64,000 nt of DNA from Ophioderma brevispina (taxonomy: Eukaryota; Echinodermata; Ophiuroidea; Amphilepidida; Ophiodermatidae), in assembly GCA_023653785.1 (NCBI GenBank), contig JAMKCH010011823.1:34466-98465 (forward strand). Direction: 5' to 3'. A program made the position numbers and the translations under genes. The notes below the pieces were generated by a model that saw only the letters and a list, made by a program, of their open reading frames with translations, did no database searches and was not told where the DNA came from. Positions within the stretch are counted from its first letter, which is position 1. Every line of letters starts with the position of its first letter. Shown here piece after piece: positions 25,266 through 36,764 of this stretch.

Positions 25266-25948
25266 ATCAGTGAAAAATGCAGCTTCCAAATCTTTAAGCT
25301 TCAAGCCCTCTTCAGCCTTACCAGGCTACCACCGTTCTTACCATGTTAGTCTTTGGCTTAAAAAGTACATTAAGTTCATTCTGGACAATTATATTACTTT
25401 GGGGTGTCTGGTTCAATTTGAGCAAGGATCTACTCAAAATCAAATGATTGCAATACTAGGATATTTTCAAGGATACTAATATTCAATTAAAAATTATGGA
25501 TTCAATGAAGTAGAACTAGAAGTGCCACCTTCGTGTTAATGTTGGTTGTGTGTGAAATTTCACCACTTCCGGATCCAATTGCACATTTAATGGTTCTTGC
25601 CATTGGATTGAGGATTTCCGATGTTTGTCTGTCTAAAATCGGTAGAATATTTTGGTTTCCTCACCGGGGGTTTTGGTCATCGACATAAAATGGTAGGTGT
25701 GCTATTCAATTCAAAAAGGTGCCGAGAGTTAAAATAATGGCTAACTATATTAGGTTTGCTATTATCAAAACCACATGGTATGATTAATAGATGGGTTGAA
25801 AACAGCTATTACACAACAGGATGTGTCGAGATGCAATGATTAAGTCCCACCAAGTCTGCCTCGCTGGCACCATGTTGCTACCTAACAACCTTTGGGTGAT
25901 TGCAGTGGGCTAAGATGGCTAGGTATTGTTGCAAGGTGGCCAGTGTGA
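25266..25948. other. Unassigned non-coding DNA
   Basis: A short frame at 25270-25479 has no recognisable domain. Nothing else is seen. Confidence 0.4.
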
Positions 25949-26496
25949 TTAAAGCAATAACAGCACATTTTTGAAGAGCGCCCCAAATTTTCAAAATTTT
26001 ATATTTTTGCAGTTATGTTAGCAATTGTCTAGGAAACTACACCTGTGAACGAGAATGTTAAAAAATGCGTATTTATCATAAAAGCGATTTTGTAATTAGA
26101 ATTGGGATCCCCGATTGTACTTAGCGACAGAGCTGGAAATGCTAAGCTTATGTCCGTCCATGATGAAATAGTGCCACCTCAAGAAAATGAGCTCTAACTT
26201 GACTTTCCTAAACCAATAAAACAACTAATGGATGAGCGTAGACACGTACATGGCGCTATTTCCCGGCTATTTCATATTGGAAGGCCGTTTCCAGCAGCCG
26301 TTGAATTATTATCGGAGATCTCCGATATTAATTATTCTAATTACAAAATTCCTTCATTTGCGACACATAGACATTTTCTAGCTCAACCATTCACAGGTAT
26401 AGTTTACTAGTCAGTTACCAATGGAAACATGTAAAAATCTCAAAATATTTGAAAAATTGGGGGAGCTCTTCAAAAAATGTGCTATTATTGCTTTAA
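25949..26496. mobile_element. Family-D MITE (TTAA target)
   Basis: TTAA then AGCAATAACAGCACATTTTT and GAAGAGCGCCCCAAATTTTC at the left, paired with GAGCTCTTCAAAAAATGTGC, then TATTATTGCT and TTAA at the right. TIRs are about 60 bp and the element 548 bp. A small frame (26228-26410) ends at a CAG/GTATAG donor-like site but shows no known domain. Confidence 0.7.
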
Positions 26497-26554
26497 ATAT
26501 ATTTTCTTCTTGCACATACATGTAGTTATGACTATTTCACATCCTCTTTTTTTC

Positions 26555-26771
26555 AGTAGCAATGCCTGATGCAAAGGAATTCTTTCAATTAGCAGATTGG
26601 AATGTATCAATGTTTTGTGGCATGTGGGACTCAAGCACTTGTAATATTTATATCGTCAGATCACTGTGGAAAGAGGAAATTGTCTGGCTAGGGGCTGCTA
26701 TGAGGCAAATTCACTGTAATCAAGAACAATTGTTGAAATTGATGTCTCGTTCTGTTCTGCCACATTCATAA
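26555..26771 (+). other. Weak candidate terminal exon
   Basis: A good acceptor-like tract (CACATCCTCTTTTTTTCAG) ends near 26555. It is followed by an open frame to a stop at 26771 with about 70 codons of mixed composition, including many Trp, Cys and acidic or basic residues. I recognise no domain, and no upstream exon is supported apart from a donor-like CAG/GTATAG at about 26399 inside the neighbouring MITE. It is most likely chance. Transcript evidence would decide. Confidence 0.15.
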
Positions 26772-26847
26772 TATTATCATTTCTAATACAATGGGGCTGT
26801 GTACCTAGTATATTCAGTTCCTGGATATGAGGAAGTTTTTACTATCA

Positions 26848-27074
26848 CATGTGAATGCAAGAAGGTCGTAAGTGCAATAGGTACCATTTGTCAGAAGTTT
26901 CTATCAAATATGCTCTTATGCCAAGTCCTCGGTCAGTAGCTCTTCAAATGGTTCTTCAGGCGACAGTTACCTGAACCATTTCAAGAGCCACTGACTCGAG
27001 GAAAGATTTGACAGATTTGATACACAGATGTATCACATGGCAGCTATTGCACTTACAACCTTGTTGCAATCACA
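26848..27074. mobile_element. 227-bp foldback element
   Basis: The left arm GTGAATGCAAGAAGGTCGTA, then AGTGCAATAGGTACC, pairs with TAGCTGCCATGTGATA... on the right, ending CTATTGCACTTACAACC and TTGCAATCACAC. The centre is a tight hairpin of CCTCGGTCAGTAGCTCTTCA against TCAAGAGCCACTGACTCGAG G. The arms together make up nearly the whole element. Confidence 0.65.
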
Positions 27075-28131
27075 CAACGCCCGATATGTATCAGACAGGA
27101 AGTGCTTCCACTGTTAGAATGGAAGCAGCAAGCCTCGTGTTATGATTTCTGCATTATTGAAAACAACCTCTCTTCTTTGGGGTAAAATAGGCATGGAATA
27201 ATAACTTCCAGTTGCTTAATTTAAAACAATAGCATAGAAAATAGGATTACTACAGCAAATGGAGCTGTCGCACAGGTGCCTGAACATAAAAACAGACTTA
27301 TGACAAATACTATATACCATTATTGATACCTTATTATTGATATTGAACAACTGTTGATACAGGAGCTAGAAACCTTTAAAGGGACACAAGAACATTTCCA
27401 AAAAATGCCTAAAATCACCCCCAACGTTGTTACATGTGGGTAGTAGTGGAAAAACAAATTATTTGTCTGTTCAAATGTGTATTTGCATATTTGTTATGAT
27501 TGACTAATAACATAAAGGCAGCCAACATTCTATATTCTCTTAATATCTAGGCGCGCGAGCCAAGAACAGAAATTCTGGTTTTGATACTGTTTTTCACATA
27601 TTTAGAATGTTTACCAATGTAGTAAAGTAAATCACACTGAAGTTGATAATCTCAAAATGGCATCTTTATGTAATAAAAAGATAATTTAGTATTTTCCTAT
27701 TCGTTCACTAGTTTATTCAAGCATGTTTTTCTCAGATTTTTTTTCAGGTTTTTGGCCATAAATAATAAAAATTCCAGAAATGTAAAACAAAATTCCAATT
27801 TCTGAAATCAAAGTGTTAATGATAAAGGTAAAAATGCATCAAAAACCAAAGTTTTAAGTACCAATTTATTTTAGAGAAAGGGTCTTGTACCCTAAAATCG
27901 CATAAGAAAAGACTTTCCCCGGAGCTTCACTGGATGCTATGCTAAAATTTTGCCTTCCCGTTTGTTTCAAATTTTGGAGTTTCAGCAAGTAGGTCCAAAG
28001 CATTTTGATATTTTTCTTGTTTGTTCAATAAACCTACAAAGTATTCTCAGTAGGTTTTCCTCATAATTAAAGGCATTTTTAAAGAAATTGGTAACCTCAG
28101 AAATGTCCTTGTATTCATCCCGCTAATAATA
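27075..28131. other. Unassigned non-coding DNA
   Basis: AT-rich. A TTTAAAGGGACACAAGAACA sequence at 27376 looks like one end of another TTAA-type repeat, but its partner was not found. A 35-base patch at 27180 (GTAAAATAGGCATGG..ATAACTTCC) recurs at 28475, suggesting a further low-copy repeat. Confidence 0.35.
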
Positions 28132-28269
28132 TATCAAGGGTTTACTGCAAGAAGGCCCCATCTGCAATAGCTGCCATTTGTCCGTTGTGTTCTTATCAAG
28201 TGTTATACCTACCAAATCTAACACCTGGCAGCTATTATGGTGGGGCCTTTTTGTCCTAAACCCTTGATA
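28132..28269 (+). mobile_element. Short palindromic MITE, copy 2
   Basis: The left end TATCAAGGGTTTACTGCAAG, then AAGGCCCCATCTGCAATAGC, is inverted at the right as GCTATTATGGTGGGGCCTTT, then TTGTCCTAAACCCTTGATA. TIRs are about 45 bp in a 138-bp element, so it can fold almost fully. A TA on both sides is consistent with a TA target. The core matches 8350-8490. Confidence 0.8.
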
Positions 28270-28776
28270 TAACAAAAGTGTGAAAAGTGCAATTGTATTG
28301 TTGATACTTGATTCTTAATACAAAAATTGAGCTGTTTTTCATAACCAGTATCTGGACAAATTTGGGTCAAAATGACTCTCGTTTCACATATTTTATTGTA
28401 AACATTATAAGATGCAGCTACAAAGTGACTTTGGTATGATACATATTTTCCGTACATTGAAAATAAGCCATACTCGTATGGGATAAAATAGGCGTTGTAT
28501 CATAACTTCCACTTCCCAACTATACCAATTGGGATGTAGGATTTATTGTTGCAAGGATTGAAATAGAACAAATTTCCTTGGTCTGTAGCCCACTGATTTA
28601 TATTGCCAACTTCATGCTGGCAGTAAATGTAGTGTATTTGTTGAGCACGTAATTCTGTTACAGAAATATTAGAATTTTCTTATACCCTGGCCATGGACAA
28701 ATGATATAGCTATTATGTTAAGGGGTATCAAATTTTGATCTTCATTTTTGGGAATTAGGGCATTTTGCGTTTGTAT
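28270..28776. other. Unassigned non-coding DNA
   Basis: No gene or repeat end recognised apart from the 35-base patch near 28475 noted in the preceding unassigned stretch. Confidence 0.4.
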
Positions 28777-29108
28777 TTAAAGGTGCATGTTGTGATCCGA
28801 TAGCGCCTTAATTTTGGTTAGGGTTCACTGGATATCATTTTCAAAATTGCAGTTGATTCTGACAGTGCGTTTTGACTTATGCGCAACGCTTGTATCAGTC
28901 CTGCCCCATAGCCACGGTGTTGTAATTTCTATCCGTTTACCGGACGAAACTATAGAATCTTAATTTCTTCAGAGCAGATCAAATTGAGGGCACACAATCT
29001 ATGCTTAGTGTCAACAGTTCATGATATATAAATCTCAACTTTTGTTAGGGAAGTGGGTGGGCGGGGGGGGCGAGGCTGTACATCACGAAATGACCCGGCC
29101 CTTTAGTA
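28777..29108 (-). mobile_element. Family-B MITE, copy 3, opposite orientation
   Basis: On the minus strand it starts AAAGGGCCGGGTCATTTCGT, then GATGTACAGCCTCGCCCCCC, and ends ATCGGATCACAACATGCACC, TTTAA. The block CGGTAAACGGATAGAAATTA, CAACACCGTGGCTATGGGG matches CGTAAACCGACAGAAATTAC, AGCACAGTAGCCTATGGGA of the 48273 copy. It is the only family-B copy in this direction. Confidence 0.7.
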
Positions 29109-30572
29109 ACTTGAGATAGTTTACGGCATTTCTTTGGTTCCTAGCCATGTGATTTACACACCTGCCTTGTGTACTCATCACACAAATACATATAGCTCAC
29201 AGCTAAGCCATTGAAGGTGCAGAGTAATGTTGGGACTGAATCAATTTCAAAAGCTTTATCATTCTTGGGGTAAAATTGGGCAAAACCTTTTTGTTGTAAT
29301 GACTTTCATTTGCAATCAAAGTGTTAAGAACGAGAATAAATATAAAAACGCGGGGCTTTATTTCAAAGCGCTGGCATATCCATGTGTGCGTAAAGGCGGT
29401 GCGAAAATGCACACACAAAACATTTGTTTGAATGCGCTGAATGTCACTGACTCGAGTAAGATAGATGGAGTATCCAAGAAATGTTCAAAATTCTGGTGTC
29501 TGAAAAAGTATGCTACTATTTTTCTCACCTCGAATACGGTATTTTGAATCAGATGTCCAGAAACCAATGCAGGGGTGGGAAATGGTGGGGGGGCTGAGTG
29601 ACTGAAACCAATCCTAAAATGGTCATTGAAGCCCAACCAAGACAGCAGATTCCTTTAACTTTGTCCTTCACCAATTCCTGATATTACTAGTATTTTAACC
29701 TTAAAGCATTTGTCTTCAGTTATCTCCTAGTTTTTTCTAATTTCACGACCCGAGAAAAGAAAGTCTTGAGTCTATCATGTTTCCCATTATTTCACCACCA
29801 CCATGTGGAAAGCAACCCTTTCAAAGAATTTCTGGATAATATCTATTAGCAGCAGCCGCCATCCTATAGTTGACGATGAGCTCACTGCAATTTAGTCTTA
29901 TTAATGACAGTACATAACCCGGATTTTTAATGGTAAAACTTAATACATATAGGTTGTCAACTAAAATTGCTAGTTAAGATTTATGATTGTTTGAAATCAA
30001 ATAAAACGATAGATATTAGAGTGTAAAGTCAGTATCTCACTTCCCATTATATAGCCCAGGTACTAGTAATTGCATAGTAACAAATCTTGGCCAACTCCAC
30101 CATTCAAGACTTGTGGGTGTCTTCAAAGGATTACATAATGTGTTACAGGAGGGCTTAACTTCTTAACGACAACTGAACACAAATGAAGCAATTTCAGATT
30201 CAGTAGTATAGCCCGGATGTTTTGAGGTCTGGGGGAACAAGAATCCCCCCTCCACGAAGGAGCAGTAAACAAACATTTTTAATCAAGTTTCTGATCGATG
30301 TAGACTTTATAATCATGGGATTATGGTGAATGGATCCTTCCCCTGAGCGCCAACCAAACTTGTATGGTAGTAGCACATGCCCCTGGCCCCCTTGGAACCC
30401 CTGTCCCCTGTTCCTATTCCCAAACCAAATGTAAAAAACTTAATGTATGCTCCATCATGAGAGAACAAAACATTGTGATATCAGCAACCTACTATGTCCT
30501 TATGTGTACTTTTGTTTATGAAGTCATCACAATTTTTCATGTGGCATTAAGAAAACTGTTAATTTAAGTAAG
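29109..30572. other. Unassigned non-coding DNA
   Basis: A 106-codon plus-strand frame at 29227-29547 and a 92-codon minus-strand frame at 29358-29636 overlap and show no domain. I see no splice or promoter context to support either. Confidence 0.4.
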
Positions 30573-31030
30573 TACCGTAAGCACTCGGGTATAAGCCCGC
30601 CCCCCCTAAAAGGAAGATTTTACTTTAATATAGGGGTGGGCTTATACCTGGGGAGGGGCTAGAACTTGGGAGCAAATATCAAATACAAAATTACAATATC
30701 ATTTCAAGAGCATATTATTCATCAGATACCATTTAATGTGTACTTTAGTTGTAGCAGATATTTAAACATTAAAATGTTAGTTTTCCCATCACATTCCTCA
30801 AAGTAATTACACTAGCAAACAAGCCATCATTGGGGCCTACATTGATGGCTCTATAGAGTAGTTCAAGTTTTAAAATGTGATTTTGTTTGTGTAATTACTG
30901 CCACATTGTTTCCTGAATGCTAAAATTACCACCCGGGCTTATACCCGAGTGTATGCTAGCTCCTGTATTTTCTTTAAAAATTGGGTGGGCTTATACCCGA
31001 AGCTGGGCTTATACCCGAGTGGTTACAGTA
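30573..31030. mobile_element. TA-flanked MITE with CACTCGGGTATAAGCCC ends
   Basis: The left end TACCGTAAGCACTCGGGTAT, then AAGCCCGCC, is inverted at the right as GGGCTTATACCCGAGTGGTT, then ACAGTA. The motif GGGCTTATACCCGAGTG or part of it appears three times near the right end, so the end is internally reiterated. The outer TA on each side suggests a Tc1/mariner-type target. About 458 bp, non-coding. Confidence 0.75.
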
Positions 31031-31356
31031 ATGGTATTTTTGCACTTTTAGGACACCCTGTAATCTTGCTGCGTATGATTACTATGCCATAGAGCTTGGT
31101 AGTCTAATGGCAGCTGTCACAGTTGTCTTCATGACATACTAGACTGCTGCTGCTTGCTGGTGATGCAATGAACCATCAACACATTTATTCCTAGGCCTGA
31201 AAGAAAAGGGAAAAACAAACATAGTAACTGTGTTGTTAGACTTAGGAATTGGTGAAATTGTGTTTAGGCCGGGTTATTTAGGAGTGTTTTTGTTGGCTTT
31301 TTATAATAGAATTATACAGATGGCAATATTTGTAGCGTGTATCCACTCGCAGTCAT

Positions 31357-31595
31357 GGCAGAACGTAAGAGAAGATATCAGTAGCTTCCCACAATGCATT
31401 GCTTCCATTGGAAGTTTTTGTACAGGTAGTCATGTGAATCGTTAGAGATGCAACACCCTTAAAATGCAAGTTTGTGATCAGTACTGTCAATTTAGCAATG
31501 TTTCATCACTAACGATTCACATCAGTACCTGTACAAAAACCTCCATTGGAAGCAATGCATTGTGGGAAGCTACTGAAATCTTCTCTTGCAGAGCA
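31357..31595. mobile_element. 239-bp foldback element
   Basis: The left arm TATCAGTAGCTTCCCACAAT, then GCATTGCTTCCATTGGAAGT and TTTTGTACAGGTA, pairs with TACCTGTACAAAAACCTCCA, then TTGGAAGCAATGCATTGTGG and GAAGCTACTGA. Arms are close to 90 bp and nearly identical, so the RNA or single strand would form a long hairpin. Confidence 0.8.
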
Positions 31596-34419
31596 TAATC
31601 GTATCTACCATGAAGGATGAACATTTCTATCATTAGTTGGTAGGACTGTATTAATCAGTTTGTAAAAAAAAATACTGTCTTGTGTGACTACAATTTCAAC
31701 CATGTACCATGTTTACTCAGTGAGCACGAAAATTATCCAGCTTGACCTAGGTTGACATTCGTGTACGACAACCTTGTAATTAGCAAGTTCACATGTGTGT
31801 GACCAGAAATTGCCAAGATACAATGAGAATACAAAATACAGTGTGTCTGCTGCCATTTTTCTTTTATTACATACAATCTACCATATGTGGGAAATTTGTA
31901 AGATAAAAACCCCCAAAAAAAACAAAGTGACCATCATTTTGGGTAGAATTTTGTGCAGAGGTTGTCTGCAAGGTATGGGGCAGGTCCATAAGTGAATTAC
32001 TTGATACCATACTTTTGTCTTGTCTGAAGTGTGAAGTGACGACGGATGCATATACCCAGTGCCGCCTTTCAGTTGCAGTGTGCTTGTGCTTTGCCTACAC
32101 GCACACTGAAAGTCGTTAATTAATGTATACGCCCGGGTCGCTACTTCATATTTTGAGCTGGACAGAGTAGAGGGCAGCTTTTCAGTATTACTATCTTTGC
32201 TATCTTCATTGGAATAAATTGATGTAACTAACTTTAAACAATTAATATGCATTTCTATTAGAAGAAAATAAAAATGTTAAGATTAAGTTAGACTCAATCC
32301 AGGGAGAGGGGGGTCAACAGATTATAAACTATAGGGCCTACCAGTGCATCATGCGATCCAAACTGACAGAAGATTATTGTTTTTAAATACCTATTTTAAA
32401 GGAATATACAGCCTGACATAAAACAGTAAATAGTGCGCACGGTGAGGCAGCACTAATTGAGGTTCTGTTCCACAGGTTATGGACGACATCTGTTATATGC
32501 TTTTTAGGTAATACTCACTAGAAGCTCCATAAGTTTTTAAATTAGTACAGCAGCCTGTTCAGTGGAAAATGGGTCATGATTTCATTTTGGCTATATTCTA
32601 ATCATTAAGAGGAGGCTTCTCTGAGCAAGCTACAACCCAAAAGGTTGTGGCGGAATGCACTTTAGCTAGAGCATGTTTACTTCAGTCTTTTCCAATTGTT
32701 AAGACAAATGTACCATAATATAATCATCATAATAAGCACCAGGCTGCTATAATTGTTTTGGATGGGCAATTATTTCTAACTTTGAATTCTTTCCATTTTA
32801 CGTTGTTTTAAGGTAAAATACTCCAAATGATACTGCTTGTGTACACCTTTAGTGCATTTCTATCATTTTGTATACTCCAAATGTTACACTTTCCATATCA
32901 GTAATTGAAACATGCAGTTTTGTTTAAAATGTGAAGGGTGGGTATTTATTAAGGAACTAGAGTGCCTTTTCAATTAAAGGTCATGTTCCATCTTTTATTG
33001 AACAGATTATAGACATATCAGGTTAGCTCAGGTTGCATCTTGCAAGGTACAAGTGGTTTGTTTTTGATGCAAATTTACTCAGTTTATTTTTGAAGTTTAA
33101 GTTTTTTGGCAGAGGAGGGTCTCACTTTGGTTTGGGTAATGATGTGCGACCAGATGTTTGAAGCACAACTTCCCCCCAAAATATACAAAAATGGAAACCA
33201 TTATACCCATCTTATACCTAAAGTTGTTTGAACCACCCGTCTCTATAATGTGACATTACTTAGCTACCATCCTTTGATAGTAACCTGTGCTATTGACATC
33301 TTGGGACATGGAACAGTTCCCATATCAGGGGAGGATTTGAAGAAACAAGAAATGGGCACAAAAAGAGATGACTCTGTGGGGCTGCACTTTATGAGTGCAA
33401 CAATGCTTTGTGGAGGTTATGGCAAAGCCCCAAAAGCTGAGAGAAAACTAAAATGTTAAAAGTATTTTGAGCCATTCTGGTTGCACTATTTTTCCATCAC
33501 TTGGGGTTAGGAACACACACACACACACGCACACCACACGCACGCACAACCACAAACAAACCAAACTTAGGAATTTCAGGTTGCTGCGGTTGGAAGATGC
33601 ACTGATCTAATGCCTAATGTTCCATGCAAGCAGCGCACAGACTAACTTCCCAAAACTTAAGATGGGAAAAATGAAGCATATGTCTTTTGAGGACTCTTCT
33701 ACATCTGCAAACTGCATAAACACTAACTTTAAATGTCGACTGGTGTTCTACACATAAAAAATGCTTAATCAAAATGGCAAATCCATTCAACTTGAAAACA
33801 TTGAGTTATTTTTAACAAATTTACTAAGTTTCTTTAAATCAAACACAAAAAATATGGGAGAGTGAAATCTGAGCGGTCTTTACTACCAAATCATGAACGT
33901 CTATCCATAGATATGGGCAACCTTAGTTCTATTGAAAACTTGCTCATCTGTTAAGTATGTTATTTTTTTTTTTGTATTTGAGGATAATGAATTTTATAGG
34001 TATCCAATTATGTAAGGTGGTTTGTAAAATGTAAGCAAGTTGTGATCTGAGATTGAATAACTGATGTTGTTTACTATTTTAGTGGTGTAGATTTGAAGCT
34101 TCATAAACTACCTAGGATAATAATTGAACGCCTGGCACATTGTTAGTCTATTGGCCAGGACTTTGTGTATACCATCTCGCCGTTCAACATCTCACTAGTA
34201 CAAGTAGTTCCCTGAATTATGATTATGCTTACAGTTACCTTTTTGTGACTTTATTGACGAAAAAGGTAATGTTCTTCATTTGGCCTTGTGGCATCATTGC
34301 GCTTGGAATGACTTGTGATTGGGAGGCAGACAGTAGTGAAGTAGAATGTTTTGTTGATCGTTATCAATCGCAGTAGATTTTTGCAGAGGTAGGTTGATCT
34401 CAAGCCAACATGGCATGCT
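31596..34419. other. Unassigned non-coding DNA
   Basis: AT-rich with small unsupported frames. The longest is a 124-codon minus-strand frame at 31878-32252 with no recognised domain. A CA-rich microsatellite lies inside at 33511-33550. Confidence 0.4.
33511..33550 (+). repeat. Imperfect CA microsatellite
   Basis: A run of ACACACAC with CG interruptions (ACACGCACACC, CACGCACGCAC). Confidence 0.85.
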
Positions 34420-34713
34420 CAGTGGCGTACCGGGGTAGTCGATCCAGAGGGCGCAAAATTCCCAAATCGTCTGCCAGAGGGACAAAATTGTAAGTATCTT
34501 GGTGATTGCTCCAATTACGTTAAACATGACAAAATGTGCAAAAGCATGTGAAAATTACTGAATTTACTTCATTTTGCCAAATTGTAGGCTGAAATTGGCC
34601 AAAATACCCAAGAAAAGGGTGAAATGTAAAATTCATATTTGGTCCAGATTTCACAATTTTTTGAGGCCAGAGGGCATCTCACCCCCCCCCCCCAACCCAT
34701 CGGTACACCACTG
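34420..34713. mobile_element. hAT-like non-autonomous element
   Basis: The left end CAGTGGCGTACCGGGGT is inverted at the right as ATCGGTACACCACTG. Ends of the form CAGTGGCG...C are common for hAT elements. The interior includes CCAGAGGGC blocks and a C tract at 34683-34693. The expected 8-bp target duplication is not clear, so the copy may be old. Confidence 0.6.
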
Positions 34714-35128
34714 ATGTCTTTGCCATCAATATCACTAGAACCTTGAATTCCTCATGACATCTGCAAAATATTTTGGCTGGCGACTATCCATTATGACCAG
34801 TTAGAAGCTGACGTATGTATTGTTTATGGTACCGGAAATCGTGTACAGAAATCTATGGGTTGTAATGCACTCAATTACACTCAGCATAAAATGGTATGTA
34901 AGATTCAAAATTTTTAGAAGGACGTGTGTAAGGTATGTGGTGATGCCCTTTTATGAAACAATAATACATAGTTTTATATTGTATTTTTTTTTTTTAGGTG
35001 GACAAATTAAAATGAATAGATTTTGCAATAGGTGTGTTTGTGTATTAATTTTTAATTTACCATTCTGAGTCATGAAGCCTGTTTTGTCTGCCTGAACTTG
35101 TCGGCAGAGGACTTAGTAACACTTTTCG
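34714..35128. other. Unassigned non-coding DNA
   Basis: Contains a T tract at 34985-34996 and no supported gene. Confidence 0.4.
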
Positions 35129-35267
35129 GTCTGTCTGTCTGTCGGAGATGTCTGTCTGTCGTCTGTCTTGTCGTTGTCTGTCTGCGTCTGTATGTCTGTC
35201 TGTCTGTTGTCTGTCTGTCTGTCCGTCCGTTGGTCCGTTCGTCATGCTGTCTTCTGTCTGCCTGACT
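35129..35267 (+). repeat. GTCT microsatellite
   Basis: Many GTCT units with interruptions (GGAGAT, CGT, CCGT). The minus-strand frame through it is a Thr-Asp-Arg-Gln-rich by-product. Confidence 0.9.
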
Positions 35268-35318
35268 ACGTGTTCCACGGGCTTGGGTACGGATTGATCT
35301 GGAGGCAGTAAGGGGCCT

Positions 35319-36175
35319 ATGATGATTAACTTGGTGGAAAGAAGCGGTCCAGAGTTCTCGACCTGATTAGATTTGGGCGTAAAATATGCTAATTTAAGTA
35401 TCTAGTTGCTAATTAACGAAAATTTCCCGCAAGGCTCGTGTACAAGTTTTCTGGGTTCCGTTAAGGCGTTTATGACGATGTAACTTGGTGGAAGGGCGCG
35501 GGCTGGGAGTCCGAACTGATATATTGTCGGGCGATTTCGGGCAAATAAGTATGCAATATGAGCTAATTAATAGCAAAAAACGCGTAATTGCTATAATTTG
35601 AAAGGTACATTGGATACGGAAAATTCCTTCAACTGCATGAAAGCCTATCATGGTGAGCATCTTTTTTCCAATTTGAGCGTGTGTGATTACAAGCGGCTTA
35701 GGTATGCACATGAGTAAGTACATATGCGTAATTATTGTATCTCTGAACCGTACATCGGATAGGCAAAATTCCTTCGCTGCATGAAAGAATACTATTGCCT
35801 GCATCTTTGGGTGAATCATAATTGGGTGCATGTGGGCCGATTAAGAGGGGCATTTTTGTTATGCAAATGATCTAATTAACTATGATAATGCGTATCACTG
35901 AAATGGTACAGTGGATATACAAAATTCCTTCGCGAATGGAGTCTTGCGACATCTTTTGTATGATCCACAATGCGGTCTTCAAGTGGCAGTGGATCAATTA
36001 AAGGGGCATTGTTGATGCAATGATCTGACTACATATGGTAATTGCGGTATCGCATAAATGGACATTGGATATGCAAAATTCCTTCGCTACATGAGGACTA
36101 CTATATGGCTAACATCTTTTGTGTGAATAAAATTGTGGTCAAAATGCAGTGGGCCACTTAAAGGGGCATTCTTGA
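35319..36175 (+). repeat. Degenerate tandem array A, unit about 150 bp, 5-6 copies
   Basis: ATGATGATTAACTTGGTGG at 35319 recurs as ATGACGATGTAACTTGGTGG at 35472. Further on, a block of the type CATTGGATATGCAAAATTCC, TTCGCTGCATGAAAG recurs near 35609, 35752, 35909 and 36063. Other shared blocks are GCATCTTTTGTGTGAAT, ATTAAAGGGGCATT and TGCAAATGATCTAATTAA. Units differ by many substitutions and small indels. A 140-codon minus-strand frame (35409-35831) runs through it and is itself internally repetitive, which argues against a gene. Confidence 0.75.
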
Positions 36176-36764
36176 GTATTGTTTAATAATTGCAACTAAT
36201 GCTAACTTGCTTGGTCCATTTCACCAAATGTTCTCAGGTTTCAATGGTCAGTGTGAAATATAATAACTTCAAAAGAATTTATCAGGAGTTGGTTTACCTA
36301 CAATAAATGAGGTCAGCATTTGTTTATTTGGAAGTATAGGGCTGTGTTGATTGGTGGGTACAAAACAGGGTATAACAAAACAGGAAGATTAATCAAAAGG
36401 GGGGGGGAGTAACCAAAAAGGTATTAAACTCAATAGATGAGCTAGATCAGAGCCCATGTCATTGTAAATGGTGGTTTCTACTTCTGTCAGCATTTTGGGT
36501 TGCCCGCTGTTTACATTTCGTGGAAATGTGAAAATACGCAAAATGTGCATTTCGCCACTTTGCCCCCCGTAGGCCGCCTCCCTTTACCATGTGCGGTCAC
36601 CTGCTTTTTGCCCCCACTCTGTTGGCCAACTGAATCCACTTTCTCTTTTTCTTCACTTTAGTGATTTCGGGCTTTGATGACTTTTCATGCTTCCTACGTC
36701 CCGGCCCGTTGTGCCCTGGGTGTGGTGTCCCCCATGCACGAGCCGGACCTAAAAGAAATTCTAT
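36176..36764. other. Unassigned spacer between the two tandem arrays
   Basis: Contains a G run near 36400 and a GC-rich end (36560-36760) without a recognisable gene. The last part may be a worn unit of array B. Confidence 0.4.

Noticed and set aside
35409..35831. 140-codon minus-strand frame
   Set aside because: It runs through the ~150-bp tandem array and is internally repetitive with the same period.
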